Assembly (NCBI RefSeq): GCF_020567375.1
Contig: NZ_JAJBZM010000001.1
Span: forward strand, 47,396-111,395
Reading direction: 5' to 3'
Length of the DNA: 64,000 nucleotides
Source of the DNA: Janibacter melonis
GTDB lineage: Bacteria > Actinomycetota > Actinomycetes > Actinomycetales > Dermatophilaceae
Position 1 is the stretch's first letter; the number at the start of each line of letters is the position of its first letter. Below the pieces are notes generated by a model. The model was not told the origin of the DNA. It ran no database searches and was given only the letters and a program-made list of their open reading frames with translations. Below are positions 29,657 through 40,456 of the stretch, piece after piece. A program made the translations under genes and the position numbers.

Positions 29657-29662
29657 AGCCTA
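29657..29662 (-). promoter_or_regulatory. -10 box of leaderless kinase/FUSC promoter
   Basis: TAGGCT on the minus strand lies eight bases before the kinase GTG. It is 10 bases from the hisF -10 box on the other strand, so the two promoters overlap back to back. Confidence 0.5.
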
Positions 29663-29672
29663 GCCGGGGCAC

Positions 29673-29678
29673 TACCCT
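29673..29678 (+). promoter_or_regulatory. -10 box of leaderless hisF promoter
   Basis: TACCCT is followed by seven bases and the hisF GTG. The two divergent start codons are only 37 bases apart. Confidence 0.55.
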
Positions 29679-29685
29679 GACCGAC

Positions 29686-30474
29686 GTGTCCGTCGCCGTC
29701 CGTGTCATCCCCTGCCTCGACGTCGACGCCGGGCGCGTCGTCAAGGGCGTCAACTTCGCCGAGCTGAGAGACGCGGGCGACCCCGTCGAGCTGGCCCGCC
29801 GCTACGGCGCCGAGGGCGCCGACGAGCTGACCTTCCTCGACGTCACCGCGAGCAGCGGCGACCGCGCGACGACCTACGACGTCGTGAGCCGCACCGCGGA
29901 GGAGGTCTTCATCCCGCTGACCGTCGGTGGCGGGGTGCGCACGGTCGACGACGTCGACCGGCTGCTGCGGGTCGGGGCCGACAAGGTCGGGGTCAACACC
30001 GCGGCGATCGCCCGCCCGGACCTCATCAGCGAGGTCGCCGATCGCTTCGGCGCCCAGGTGCTCGTCCTGTCCGCCGACGTGCGCCGTCGCCGGGGCGAGG
30101 ACGGGGCGCTCGTCGGGGGCTTCGAGGTGACGACCCACGGCGGACGTCGGGGGACCGGCATCGACGCGATCTGGTGGTGCGCGCGGGCCGCCGAGCTCGG
30201 CGCCGGCGAGATCCTGCTCAACTCGATGGACGCCGACGGCACGAAGGCCGGCTTCGACATCGAGCTGCTCGCCGCGGTCCGGGCCGAGGTCGGCGTGCCG
30301 GTCATCGCGAGCGGGGGAGCGGGCAGCGCCGAGCACTTCGTGCCCGCGGTGGCCGCCGGGGCCGACGCCACGCTGGCCGCGAGCATCTTCCACTTCGGCG
30401 AGGTCGGCATCGGCGAGGTCAAGGACGCCCTCGAGGGTGCCGGCTACCCGGTGCGCCGGGGCCGCGCGCTCTGA
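29686..30474 (+). CDS. hisF: Imidazole glycerol phosphate synthase subunit HisF
   Basis: A 262-residue TIM-barrel cyclase that, with HisH, makes imidazole glycerol phosphate and [24 protein letters not shown] holds the first catalytic aspartate (about residue 12). [11 protein letters not shown] and [15 protein letters not shown] hold the phosphate sites and the second catalytic aspartate, and ASGGAG follows. HisH, HisA and HisB are not in this window, so the his pathway is split on the chromosome. The GTG is leaderless. Confidence 0.95.
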   Translation: MSVAVRVIPCLDVDAGRVVKGVNFAELRDAGDPVELARRYGAEGADELTFLDVTASSGDRATTYDVVSRTAEEVFIPLTVGGGVRTVDDVDRLLRVGADKVGVNTAAIARPDLISEVADRFGAQVLVLSADVRRRRGEDGALVGGFEVTTHGGRRGTGIDAIWWCARAAELGAGEILLNSMDADGTKAGFDIELLAAVRAEVGVPVIASGGAGSAEHFVPAVAAGADATLAASIFHFGEVGIGEVKDALEGAGYPVRRGRAL

Positions 30475-30488
30475 GCGGCCCGCCGACC

Positions 30489-31127
30489 TCACATCCCGAG
30501 GTCGGCCTCGGTGAGGGTGGCGACCGCGGCCTTCTCGCCGACGAACTCGACCTGGGCGACGCCCTTGCGCCCCGAGAGGAAGAGCAGGATCTCGCCCGGG
30601 TGACCGTGCACCTCGACGACGGGGTGGCCGGTGCCGACCCGCTTGCGGTGCTTGGCCGTGACGAGCTCGACGTCGACCCCCTTCGCCCCGCGCAGGAGCA
30701 GGGGGGCCATCTTCGCGAGCTGCTTGCCGAGGGCGGTCGTCAGCTCCTGGGGCAGGTGGCGCGGGTTGGCGTCGGCGGTGCCGCGGCGCACGTCCTCGTG
30801 GTGGATGAACATCTCGACGAGGTTGGCCGCCTCGTCGACCCGGGCGACGCGGGTGGGGTGCCAGGCCGGCGGCCCGGTGCGCACGCGCTCGACGAGGGTG
30901 GCGAAGGGGGTGCGCGCGGCCAGCGACCGGGTGGCGGCGTCCGTGCGCCCGGCGAGGGCCGGGACGACGATGCCTGCGGCGAGGTCGAGACGGGCGCTCT
31001 CGCGGATGACGAGGTGCGCGGCGAGGTCGGCGACGCTCCACGTCCCGCACAGCGTCGGGGCGTCGGGACCGGCTGCGAGCATCGTGTCGCAGAGCGCTCC
31101 GCGCTCGTCGTGGGCGAGTCGGCTCAT
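30489..31127 (-). CDS. TIGR03085-like maleylpyruvate isomerase N-terminal domain protein
   Basis: A 212-residue protein of the DinB-like, maleylpyruvate isomerase N-terminal superfamily, close to the actinobacterial TIGR03085 group. LCGTWSVADLAAHLVIRE near residues 26-43 carries the metal-ligand His, and EMFIHHEDVRRG near 105-116 supplies further ligands. It may bind a divalent metal and use mycothiol or a related thiol; the reaction is unknown. GAGG lies about nine bases before the ATG. It stands on the minus strand between hisF and an ABC exporter, a location shared with relatives of this gene. Confidence 0.8.
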   Translation of the reverse strand: MSRLAHDERGALCDTMLAAGPDAPTLCGTWSVADLAAHLVIRESARLDLAAGIVVPALAGRTDAATRSLAARTPFATLVERVRTGPPAWHPTRVARVDEAANLVEMFIHHEDVRRGTADANPRHLPQELTTALGKQLAKMAPLLLRGAKGVDVELVTAKHRKRVGTGHPVVEVHGHPGEILLFLSGRKGVAQVEFVGEKAAVATLTEADLGM

Positions 31128-31184
31128 GGGTCTACCTCACTGGGGTGGTCCGGTGTGTGTCCTGCGCTGTCGTCCTGACGTGGG

Positions 31185-31190
31185 AGGGTA
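31185..31190 (-). promoter_or_regulatory. -10 box for the TIGR03085-like gene
   Basis: TACCCT on the minus strand would give a leader of about 50 bases before the ATG at 31127. The same bases contain GGTATCCC on the plus strand, which may serve the divergent ABC exporter; that second reading is weak. Confidence 0.35.
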
Positions 31191-31220
31191 TCCCGGCGGA
31201 GCAGGCGGAAGGGGTCTGGG

Positions 31221-33119
31221 ATGGGTGAGGTCGCGGTGGAGCAGCAGCTCCGGCGGCGCGGGCAGCTCGCGACGATCCTGCGCGCGCTGCGCATCATCGG
31301 GTTGGGCGTACGGGTGACCCCCGGCACCTTCGCCCTCGCGGTCGTCGGCAGCGTGATCTTCGGCGTGGCCACCGCGGGCATGGCCTGGGCCGTCGGCTGG
31401 GTCACCGAGCACCACGTGACGCCCGCCGTCACCGCCGGCGAGGTCGACGGGGGCCGCCTGGCGATCATCTTCGGCGCGATCGCGGCCGTCGTCGCCGCGA
31501 CGACGGTCGGCGTGCTCGGCCGGCGCATCTTCGGCGCGATGGTCATGTACGGCATCGCGGCCGACTACCGACGCCGCGTCACGCGCCAGTACCTGCGTCT
31601 GCCGCTGACGTGGCACCATCGCCACCCCTCCGGCCAGCTCCTGTCGAACGCGAACGCCGACGTCGAGGCGACGTGGTTCGTCTTCATGCCGCTGCCCATG
31701 GCGCTCGGCGTGCTCGTCATGCTCGCCTTCGGGCTGGTCCAGATGGCTCTCGTCGACCCGGTGATGATGCTCGTCGGGCTCACCTGCTTCCCGCTGCTCA
31801 TGATCGCCAACGGCGTCTACCAGCGCCGGATGACGCCGCTGGCGACGACCGCCCAGCAGCTGCGCGCCGAGGTGAGCGAGGTCGCCCACGAGTCGCTCGA
31901 GGCGGCGCTCGTCGTGAAGTCGATGGGGGCCGAGGAGCGCGAGACACGCCGTTTCGCCGAGGTCACCGGCCGGCTGCGCCAGGCCAACATCGCCGTCGGT
32001 CGCACCCGCGGCACCTTCGACCCCGTCATCGAGGCCATCCCGCAGCTCGCCACGCTCGTCGTCCTCGCCGCCGGCACCGCACGGGTGGGCAGCGGGGCGA
32101 TGACCCCCGCCGAGGTCGTCCAGGTCGCCTACCTCATCGCCGTCCTCGCCTTCCCCGTGCGTGCCTTCGGCTGGGTGCTCGGCGAGCTGCCGCGCACCGT
32201 CGTCGCCTACGAGCGGGTCGAGCGCGTCCTGCTCGAGAGCGGGCACACGACCCACGGGCCGCGGCGCCTCGACGGCCGCGGGCCGGTCGAGCTCTCCCTC
32301 GCGGGCGTCTCCTTCCGCTACGAGAGCGCCGAGCGCACCGATCTCGCCGAGCGCGACGAGGACGAGGTCGCCGCGTCCGTCGGCGTCCCGGACCGGCCGC
32401 TCGCCGTCGACGGCGTCGACCTGCGCATCGCGCCCGGGCGCACCGTGGCGCTCGTCGGCCCGACCGGGTCGGGCAAGTCGACCCTCGCCGCGCTCACCAC
32501 CCGTCTGCTCGAGACCACCGCCGGCACCGTGCGCTACGACGGCGTCGACCTCACCGAGCTCGCCGCGGGCGAGGTCAGCCAGGCAGCGGCGCTCGTGCCG
32601 CAGGGCACCTTCCTCTTCGACGACACCGTCCGGGGCAACATCACCCTCGGCGAGGAGATCGACGACGACGCGGTCGAGCGCGCCCTGCGCCTGGCGCAGG
32701 CGTGGGACTTCGTCGACCGGCTGCCGCACGGCCTCGACACCGAGGTCGGCGAGCGCGGTGCGTCGCTGTCCGGCGGGCAGCGCCAGCGGCTCGCGCTCGC
32801 CCGGGCCGTCGTGCGAGAGCCCCGGCTGCTCGTCCTCGACGACGCCACCTCGGCGGTCGACCCCTCCGTCGAGCTGGCGATCCTCCACGGCCTGCAGGAG
32901 CGCAGCGGGGGCTCCACGGTGCTGCTCGTCGCCTACCGGCTCTCGACGATCGCGCTCGCCGACGAGGTCGTCCACCTCGAGGGCGGCCGGGTCGTCGACC
33001 GGGGGACCCACGCCGAGCTGCTCGGTCGGGACGCCTCCTACGCCCACCTCGTCACCGCGTACGCGCGCCAGGCCGACGAACGCGCCGAGCGCGCCGAGCG
33101 CGCGGAGGCGAGCGCATGA
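31221..33119 (+). CDS. ABC exporter half-transporter, degenerate Walker B and H-loop
   Basis: A 632-residue half-transporter with a six-helix ABC transmembrane domain (about residues 30-320) fused to a nucleotide-binding domain. Walker A is VGPTGSGKST near 412-421, the signature is the canonical LSGGQ, and Walker B reads LVLDDATSAVD with Asp in place of the catalytic Glu. The switch histidine is replaced by Tyr (VAYRLST). These losses are typical of the non-catalytic half of a heterodimer. An Ala/Glu/Arg repeat ends the protein. GGAAGGGG precedes the ATG, and the partner overlaps by four bases. The exported substrate is unknown. Confidence 0.88.
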   Translation: MGEVAVEQQLRRRGQLATILRALRIIGLGVRVTPGTFALAVVGSVIFGVATAGMAWAVGWVTEHHVTPAVTAGEVDGGRLAIIFGAIAAVVAATTVGVLGRRIFGAMVMYGIAADYRRRVTRQYLRLPLTWHHRHPSGQLLSNANADVEATWFVFMPLPMALGVLVMLAFGLVQMALVDPVMMLVGLTCFPLLMIANGVYQRRMTPLATTAQQLRAEVSEVAHESLEAALVVKSMGAEERETRRFAEVTGRLRQANIAVGRTRGTFDPVIEAIPQLATLVVLAAGTARVGSGAMTPAEVVQVAYLIAVLAFPVRAFGWVLGELPRTVVAYERVERVLLESGHTTHGPRRLDGRGPVELSLAGVSFRYESAERTDLAERDEDEVAASVGVPDRPLAVDGVDLRIAPGRTVALVGPTGSGKSTLAALTTRLLETTAGTVRYDGVDLTELAAGEVSQAAALVPQGTFLFDDTVRGNITLGEEIDDDAVERALRLAQAWDFVDRLPHGLDTEVGERGASLSGGQRQRLALARAVVREPRLLVLDDATSAVDPSVELAILHGLQERSGGSTVLLVAYRLSTIALADEVVHLEGGRVVDRGTHAELLGRDASYAHLVTAYARQADERAERAERAEASA

Positions 33120-34927
33120 GCACCGACACCCGTCCCGCGCAGGACGAGGCCCTGCCCGGTCTCGTCAGCTCGCAGGGGTCGACGTGGTCGACCCTGCGCC
33201 GCGGTCTCGCGCTCTCGCCCGAGCTGACCCGCGGCATCTGGGTGACGATCGCGCTCGCCGGGCTCATGACGCTCGGCCGCGTGGTCATCCCGGTCGCGGT
33301 CCAGCAGGTCACCGACCACGGCTTCGGCGCTCCCGGCGGGGTCGACACCGGCTACGTCTGGCGCCTCGTCGCGGTGTGCGCCGTCGTCGTGCTCCTCACC
33401 GCGTGGTGCGGCTACCTCGTCAACGTCCGCCTCTTCACGGCCTCCGAGTCGGGGCTGGCGACGCTGCGCACGACGGCCTTCCGGCACATCCACGACCTGT
33501 CGATGCTCACCCAGAGCTCCCAGCGCCGCGGGTCGATGACCTCACGGGTGACCTCCGACGTCGACACGATCAGCCAGTTCGCCCAGTTCGGCGGCATCAT
33601 CCTCGTCGTCAGCACCGGGCAGATCCTCGTCTCGCTGCTCCTCATGGCCTTCTACAGCCCGGTGCTGCTCCTCGTCGTGCTCGTGAGCTTCGTGCCGCTC
33701 TTCGTCGCCGTGACGCGACTGCAGCGGGTCCTCGGTCGGGCCTACCTCGCGGTGCGCGAGCGCGTCGGCGACATGCTCGCCGCGATCTCCGAGTCGATCG
33801 GGGGCGCCGAGACGATCCGGTCCCACCACGTCCAGGACCGCACCGCAGCCCGGATCGACGGTGCGGTCGAGGCCCACCGCTCCGCCGCCGTGCGGGCCCA
33901 CGTCCGCTCCTCGCTCGCCTTCGGCGTCGGGCAGTTCTTCACCGGCCTGACCCTGGGCACCGTGCTCGCGGTCGGCACGTGGCTCGCCGTGCACGGTCAC
34001 CTCACCCTCGGCGAGCTGCTCGCCTTCCTCTTCCTCGTCAACCTCTTCACCCAGCCGGTGCAGCAGGCCACCGAGATCCTCAACGAGCTGCAGAACGCCG
34101 TCGCCGGGTGGCGCCGGGTCCTCGACGTCGTCGAGACCCCGGCCGACATCGCCGACCCGGGCGAGGACGGCGAGGTGCTCCCGCGCGGTCCCGTGGCCGT
34201 CGAGCTGAGCGACGTCGGCTTCGCCTACCCGGGCGGGCCGCCGGTGCTCACGGACGTCACCTGGCGGGTCGAGCCGCGCAGCCGTGTAGCCGTCGTCGGC
34301 GAGACCGGGTCGGGCAAGTCGACGCTGGCCAAGCTGCTCACCCGCCTCGTCGACCCCTCGTCGGGCGAGGTGCGCCTCGACGGCGTCGAGCTCTCGCGGG
34401 TGCGCTTCTCCAGCCTGCGCGAGCGCGTCGTCCTCGTGCCGCAGGAGGGCTTCCTCTTCGACGCCGACCTCGCGACGAACATCCGGCTCGGCGCGCCCGA
34501 CGCGAGCGACGCGCGGATCCAGGCCGCCGTCGACGACCTCGGGCTCGGCCCGTGGCTGTCCGGCCTGCCGGCCGGGCTGGCCTCGCAGGTCGGCCCGCGC
34601 GGCGAGTCGCTCTCGGCGGGCGAGCGGCAGCTCGTCGCCATCGTCCGCGCCTACCTCGCCGACCCCGACCTCCTCGTCCTCGACGAGGCGACGAGCGCGG
34701 TCGACCCGGCGACGGAGGTGCGGATCCAGGACGCCCTCGACCGGTTGCTCGAGGGCCGCACCTCGGTGACGATCGCCCACCGCCTCTCGACCGCGGAGGC
34801 GGCCGACGAGGTCGTCGTCGTCGACGCGGGGCGCATCGTCGAGCGTGGGCCTCACCGCGACCTCGTCGGTGCCGGTGGCACCTACTCCGCGCTGCACGCG
34901 TCCTGGGCGGCCCAGCAGCAGCACTGA
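33116..34927 (+). CDS. ABC exporter half-transporter, catalytic partner with variant signature motif
   Basis: A 603-residue half-transporter with a six-helix domain (about residues 35-325) and a nucleotide-binding domain. Walker A is VGETGSGKST, Walker B is the canonical LVLDEATSAVD and the switch histidine is present (IAHRLST), but the signature reads LSAGERQ where LSGGQ is usual. Combined with the upstream protein, this predicts one intact ATP site (this Walker motif with the partner LSGGQ) and one degenerate site, as in TM287/288-type exporters. The ATG overlaps the partner stop by four bases. Confidence 0.9.
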   Translation: MSTDTRPAQDEALPGLVSSQGSTWSTLRRGLALSPELTRGIWVTIALAGLMTLGRVVIPVAVQQVTDHGFGAPGGVDTGYVWRLVAVCAVVVLLTAWCGYLVNVRLFTASESGLATLRTTAFRHIHDLSMLTQSSQRRGSMTSRVTSDVDTISQFAQFGGIILVVSTGQILVSLLLMAFYSPVLLLVVLVSFVPLFVAVTRLQRVLGRAYLAVRERVGDMLAAISESIGGAETIRSHHVQDRTAARIDGAVEAHRSAAVRAHVRSSLAFGVGQFFTGLTLGTVLAVGTWLAVHGHLTLGELLAFLFLVNLFTQPVQQATEILNELQNAVAGWRRVLDVVETPADIADPGEDGEVLPRGPVAVELSDVGFAYPGGPPVLTDVTWRVEPRSRVAVVGETGSGKSTLAKLLTRLVDPSSGEVRLDGVELSRVRFSSLRERVVLVPQEGFLFDADLATNIRLGAPDASDARIQAAVDDLGLGPWLSGLPAGLASQVGPRGESLSAGERQLVAIVRAYLADPDLLVLDEATSAVDPATEVRIQDALDRLLEGRTSVTIAHRLSTAEAADEVVVVDAGRIVERGPHRDLVGAGGTYSALHASWAAQQQH

Positions 34928-34999
34928 GGGTCGGTCAGGGCCCAAGGGTCAGGGTGGCCCGGGTGACGGGCGAGTTGTCGGGCGCGGGTGTCGCTGAGG

Positions 35000-35005
35000 C
35001 ACGAT
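35000..35005 (+). promoter_or_regulatory. Putative -10 box of hisI
   Basis: CACGAT is followed by six bases and GTG 35012. It lacks the initial T of the other boxes, but the spacing fits the leaderless pattern. Confidence 0.35.
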
Positions 35006-35011
35006 GTGCGG

Positions 35012-35392
35012 GTGCCCGAGACCACCCCTTCGCCCCTGCCCGCCGAGATCGCCGACCGGCTCTCGCGCGACCCCGCCGGCCTCGTCGCCGCGGTGATCCA
35101 GCAGCACGACACCCGTGAGGTGCTCATGCTCGGGTGGATGGACGACGAGGCCCTGCACCGCACGCTGACGACCGGGCGGGTGACCTTCTGGTCGCGCAGC
35201 CGCGGCGAGTACTGGCGCAAGGGCGACACCTCGGGCCATGCCCAGCACGTGCGCTCCGTCGCGCTCGACTGCGACGGAGACGCGCTCCTCGTCCAGGTCG
35301 AGCAGGTCGGCGCGGCCTGTCACACCGGGGACCGCACGTGCTTCGACGCGGGCCGGCTCGACGCCGTCGTCAGTGACGGGGGAGCGGCATGA
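35012..35392 (+). CDS. hisI: Phosphoribosyl-AMP cyclohydrolase
   Basis: A 126-residue enzyme that opens the adenine ring of phosphoribosyl-AMP, step three of histidine synthesis. [41 protein letters not shown] spans about residues 36-76, and the zinc/magnesium ligands are the Cys and Asp residues of [10 protein letters not shown] and [13 protein letters not shown] chose GTG 35012; a GTG at 34988 would add eight residues not usual in the family. It overlaps trpE by four bases, linking the his and trp pathways. Confidence 0.92.
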   Translation: MPETTPSPLPAEIADRLSRDPAGLVAAVIQQHDTREVLMLGWMDDEALHRTLTTGRVTFWSRSRGEYWRKGDTSGHAQHVRSVALDCDGDALLVQVEQVGAACHTGDRTCFDAGRLDAVVSDGGAA

Positions 35393-36966
35393 CCGCGCTG
35401 CCCGAGCTCGGCTACGGACGTACGTGGCCCGATGTCGACACCTTCGGCGTCCTCGCCCGCGACCGGCGCGTCATCCCCGTCGTGCGCCGGCTCATGGCCG
35501 ACGCCGAGACCCCGCTGTCGGTCTACCGCAAGCTGGCGAAGGGGGAGCCCGGCACCTTCCTGCTCGAGTCCGCCGAGCAGGGCGTGTGGTCGCGTTGGTC
35601 GATCATCGGGGCCCGCAGCCGCGCCACCCTCACCGAGCGCGACGGCGAGGCGCTGTGGATCGGCGAGCCGCCGACCGGGGTGCCGACGACCGGCTCGCCG
35701 GTCGAGGTCCTGCGCGCCACCCTCGAGGCCCTGCGCACCGAGCCGGTCGAGGGCCTGCCGCCGCTGACGTCCGGGATGGTCGGCGCGATCTCCTACGACG
35801 CGGTCCGGCGCTGGGAGCGGGTCCCGGCGACCCTGCCCGACGTGCTCGGCGTCCCCGAGGTCGGCATGGTGCTCGCCACCGACGTCGCGGTCCTCGACCA
35901 CTCCGACGGCTCGTTGCTCCTCATCGCCAACGCGATCAACTACGACGACACCGACGAGCGGGTCGACCAGGCCTACGACGACGCGGTGGCCCGTCTCGAC
36001 GAGATGGTGCTCGCGCTCGCCGAGCCGGCACCCAGCACGGTCGCCACCGTCGACCCCGACGTCGTCGCCGACGCCATGGCCTCGGTGACGAGCGACGTGA
36101 CCCCCGAGCGCTACCAGGAGATCGTCGAGGAGGCGAAGGAGGACATCCGCGCCGGCGAGGTCTTCCAGGTCGTCCTCTCGCAGCGCTTCTCCATGGACTG
36201 CCCGGCTGACCCGACGGAGGTCTACCGTGCGCTGCGGGCGGCCAACCCGAGCCCGTACATGTACTTCTTCCGCCTGCCGCGCGCCGACGGCAGCACCTAC
36301 GACGTCGTCGGCGGCTCGCCCGAGGCGCTCGTCACCGTCACCGGCCGCGAGGCGCTCACCCACCCGATCGCCGGCACCCGGCCCCGGGGCAAGACCCTCG
36401 AGGAGGACATCGCCCTCGCCGAGGAGCTGCTCGCCGACCCCAAGGAGCGCTCCGAGCACGTCATGCTCGTCGACCTCGGGCGCAACGACCTCCAGCGGGT
36501 GTGCGAGGCGGGCACCGTCGACTGCCTCGAGCTCATGGACGTCCGGCGCTACAGCCACGTCACCCACCTCGAGTCCACGGTCGTCGGCCGGATGCGCCCC
36601 GAGGTCAGCGCCTACGACGTCCTCGTCTCGACCTTCCCCGCCGGCACCCTGTCGGGGGCGCCCAAGCCCCGTGCCCTCGCCCTCATCGAGCACTACGAGC
36701 GCAGCCGCCGCGGCGTCTACGGCGGGGTCGTCGGCTACCTCGACTTCCACGGCGACATGGACATGGCCATCGCCATCCGCACCGCGCTCGTCGTCGACGG
36801 GCGGGCGCACGTCCAGGCCGGCGCCGGCATCGTCGCCGACTCCGTGCCCCACCTCGAGCACGCCGAGTGCGTGGCCAAGGCCGGGGCCGCCCTGCGGGCG
36901 GTCGCGACGGCCGGGGCGATGCGCACGGTGGGCCCGACGCAGCGGGGCCACGGGGGCACGGCATGA
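35389..36966 (+). CDS. trpE: Anthranilate synthase component I
   Basis: A 525-residue subunit that turns chorismate into anthranilate with ammonia from TrpG. The tryptophan feedback site is visible as FLLESAE near residue 60. The chorismate-binding core has [12 protein letters not shown] near 260, [11 protein letters not shown] near 325, [15 protein letters not shown] near 357 and [11 protein letters not shown] near 415-426. No trpG or trpD lies nearby. Its start overlaps hisI and its stop overlaps the next membrane-protein gene by four bases. There is no leader peptide or attenuator before it. Confidence 0.95.
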   Translation: MTALPELGYGRTWPDVDTFGVLARDRRVIPVVRRLMADAETPLSVYRKLAKGEPGTFLLESAEQGVWSRWSIIGARSRATLTERDGEALWIGEPPTGVPTTGSPVEVLRATLEALRTEPVEGLPPLTSGMVGAISYDAVRRWERVPATLPDVLGVPEVGMVLATDVAVLDHSDGSLLLIANAINYDDTDERVDQAYDDAVARLDEMVLALAEPAPSTVATVDPDVVADAMASVTSDVTPERYQEIVEEAKEDIRAGEVFQVVLSQRFSMDCPADPTEVYRALRAANPSPYMYFFRLPRADGSTYDVVGGSPEALVTVTGREALTHPIAGTRPRGKTLEEDIALAEELLADPKERSEHVMLVDLGRNDLQRVCEAGTVDCLELMDVRRYSHVTHLESTVVGRMRPEVSAYDVLVSTFPAGTLSGAPKPRALALIEHYERSRRGVYGGVVGYLDFHGDMDMAIAIRTALVVDGRAHVQAGAGIVADSVPHLEHAECVAKAGAALRAVATAGAMRTVGPTQRGHGGTA

Positions 36967-37544
36967 GGTCCGTGCTCACCCGCAAGCTCGTCGTCCTGCT
37001 CCTCGCCCTGCTCGGGGCGCTCGTCACCCTCGCCGCCACCCGCGGGGTGTGGGTGAGCGGCACCGTCACCGACGTCGCCGGGGCCACCCCCGCCGAGGCG
37101 ACCGGGGGAGAGGCCGCCCCGGGCCTGGCCGGTGTCGCCCTCGTCGGCGCGGCCGCCGCCGTCGCGGCCCTCACGAGCGGTCGGATCGGTCGCGTCGTCT
37201 CCGCGCTGGCCCTCCTCGGCGTCCTCGTCGTCGTCGTCGTGCTCGTCGTACGGGTCCTGCTCGACCCCGCGGCGGTGCTCGGCTCGGTGGCCGGGGGCCG
37301 CTCCGGCACCACGGCGACCCTGCCGGCCGAGGCATCCGTGACGGCCTGGCCGTGGGTCGCCGCGGCGAGCGTCGTCCCCTTCGCCCTGGCCGCCCTCGGC
37401 GTCCTCCTCGCCGGCGGCCGGTGGAGCGCGCTCGGCGCCGACTCCTCGGGAGGGCGCTCCGCGACCGTGGCCGGCGGCACCGGCACGGGTGCCCCGCGCT
37501 CGGACTGGGACCGCCTCAGCGAGGGCGAGGACCCCACGACGTGA
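36963..37544 (+). CDS. Trp region conserved membrane protein (TIGR02234-like)
   Basis: A 193-residue membrane protein with four hydrophobic segments near residues 8-25, 58-72, 80-100 and 130-155, and a polar Ser/Gly/Thr-rich tail. It opens [23 protein letters not shown] followed by TRGVWVSG, as in the actinobacterial family of proteins found between trpE and trpC. Function is unknown. It overlaps trpE by four bases. trpC follows after 43 bases with its own promoter. Confidence 0.82.
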   Translation: MRSVLTRKLVVLLLALLGALVTLAATRGVWVSGTVTDVAGATPAEATGGEAAPGLAGVALVGAAAAVAALTSGRIGRVVSALALLGVLVVVVVLVVRVLLDPAAVLGSVAGGRSGTTATLPAEASVTAWPWVAAASVVPFALAALGVLLAGGRWSALGADSSGGRSATVAGGTGTGAPRSDWDRLSEGEDPTT

Positions 37545-37575
37545 GGCGGCGTGCCGGGGGCCCAGCCGCGGAGAC

Positions 37576-37581
37576 TAACCT
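37576..37581 (+). promoter_or_regulatory. -10 box of leaderless trpC promoter
   Basis: TAACCT is followed by six bases and the trpC ATG, with no Shine-Dalgarno sequence. It divides the trp cluster into hisI-trpE and trpCBA transcription units. Confidence 0.55.
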
Positions 37582-37587
37582 GGCCCC

Positions 37588-38366
37588 ATGCCCAGCGTCC
37601 TGACCCAGATCATCGACGGCGTGCGCGAGGACCTCGCCGCCCGGGAGCTCGATCTTCCGCTGCGCGACGTGCAGCGACGGGCCGAGGAGGCCCCCGCCCC
37701 GCGCGACGCGTGGTCGCGGCTGCGCGCCCCCGAGCTGAGCGTCATCTCCGAGGTCAAGCGCTCGAGCCCGAGCAAGGGCCCCCTCGCCGAGATCCCCGAC
37801 CCCGCAGCCCTGGCGAGCCAGTACGCGCAGGGCGGGGCGGCCGCGATCTCCGTGCTCACCGAACAGCGCCGCTTCGGCGGCTCGCTCGCCGACCTCGACG
37901 CCGTGCGCGCCGCGGTCGACGTGCCGGTGCTGCGCAAGGACTTCGTCGTCACGCCCTACCAGGTGTGGGAGGCCCGGGCCCACGGCGCCGACATCGTCCT
38001 GCTCATCGTCGCCGCCCTCGACGACCTGCAGCTCGCCGAGCTGCTCGCCCTCACCGGCCGGCTAGGCATGACCGCGCTCGTCGAGGTGCACGACGAGACG
38101 GAGACCGTCCGCGCGGTCGACTCCGGCGCCTCGGTCATCGGCGTCAACAACCGCAATCTCAAGACCCTGGAGGTCGACATCTCCACCTTCGCCAGGCTCG
38201 CCCCGCTCGTCCCCGACGGGTGCGTCAAGGTCGCCGAGTCCGGCGTCCGCGACGTCGCCGACGCCGCCACCTTCGCCGCTGCCGGCGCCGACGCGATCCT
38301 CGTCGGCGAGGCCCTCGTCACCGGCGGCGACCCGGCCGCCGCGGTCGCCGCGATGCGAGGCGTGCG

Positions 38367-38370
<4 letters not shown>
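37588..38370 (+). CDS. trpC: Indole-3-glycerol phosphate synthase
   Basis: A 260-residue TIM-barrel enzyme that closes the indole ring. [20 protein letters not shown] near residues 51-70 holds the catalytic lysine of the EVKRxSPSKG motif; [25 protein letters not shown] near 117-141 and [14 protein letters not shown] near 185-198 complete the active site. It is monofunctional, with no TrpF domain. It starts the trpC-trpB-trpA unit and overlaps trpB by four bases. Confidence 0.96.
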
Positions 38371-39640
<1,270 letters not shown>

Positions 39641-39644
<4 letters not shown>

Positions 39645-40456
39645 GCGTGCAGACCACGGACCTCGGTGTCGGCGAGGTCCTCGCCCGGTGCCGTGCCGAG
39701 GGGCGCGCCGCGCTCGTCGGCTACCTGCCCGTCGGCTACCCCGACGTCCCGACCTCGATCCGCGCGATGGAGGTCATGTGCGCCGCCGGGGTCGACGTCG
39801 TCGAGGTCGGCATGCCCTACAGCGACCCCCTCATGGACGGGCCGGTCATCCAGCGCGCGGCCACCGAGGCCCTGGAGCGCGGCGTCCACGTCGACGACGT
39901 CTTCGCCGCGACGGCCGCGGTGCGGGCCACCGGCACGCCGCCGCTCGTCATGTCGTACTGGAACCTCGTCCTGCGGCGCGGGGTGGCGCAGTACGCCGCC
40001 GACCTCGCCGCCGCCGGGGGAGCGGGTCTCATCACCCCCGACCTCGTGCCCGACGAGGCCCAGGACTGGGTCGAGGCCTCCGACGAGCACGGTCTCGACC
40101 GGGTCTTCCTCGTCGCCCCGAGCTCGACCCCGGAGCGGCTCGAGCGGGTCACCGCGGCATGCCGTGGCTTCGTCTACGCCGCGTCGACGATGGGGGTCAC
40201 CGGAGCGCGCACGAGCGTCGGCGACACCGCCGGCGAGCTCGTCGCGCGGGTGCGCGAGCACACCGACACCCCGGTCTGCGTCGGTCTCGGCGTGTCGACC
40301 CGCGAGCAGGCGGCGCAGATCGCCCGCTTCGCCGACGGGGTCATCGTCGGGTCCGCACTCGTCGCCACCCTCCAGGACGTCCCGGCGCAGGAGGGCCTGG
40401 AGCGCCTCGACGCGCTGACCCGCGAGCTCGCCGCCGGCGTGCGCGAGGGCCGGTGA
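39641..40456 (+). CDS. trpA: Tryptophan synthase alpha chain
   Basis: A 271-residue TIM barrel that cleaves indole-3-glycerol phosphate and channels indole to TrpB. The catalytic pair is in [19 protein letters not shown] (Glu near residue 52, Asp near 63). Phosphate contacts are in GVTGARTSV and VGLGVST. GTG 39641 overlaps the trpB stop as GTGA. The next gene, a MauE-like protein, begins in its stop codon, so the envelope redox genes are cotranscribed with trp. Confidence 0.95.

Noticed and set aside
31221-34927. ABC exporter pair as a horizontally acquired island
   Set aside because: Base composition and codon use look like the neighbours and there are no flanking repeats or mobility genes.
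35389-35450. Tryptophan attenuator or T-box before trpE
   Set aside because: trpE overlaps hisI by four bases, so there is no room for a leader; no Trp-rich leader frame is seen before trpC either.
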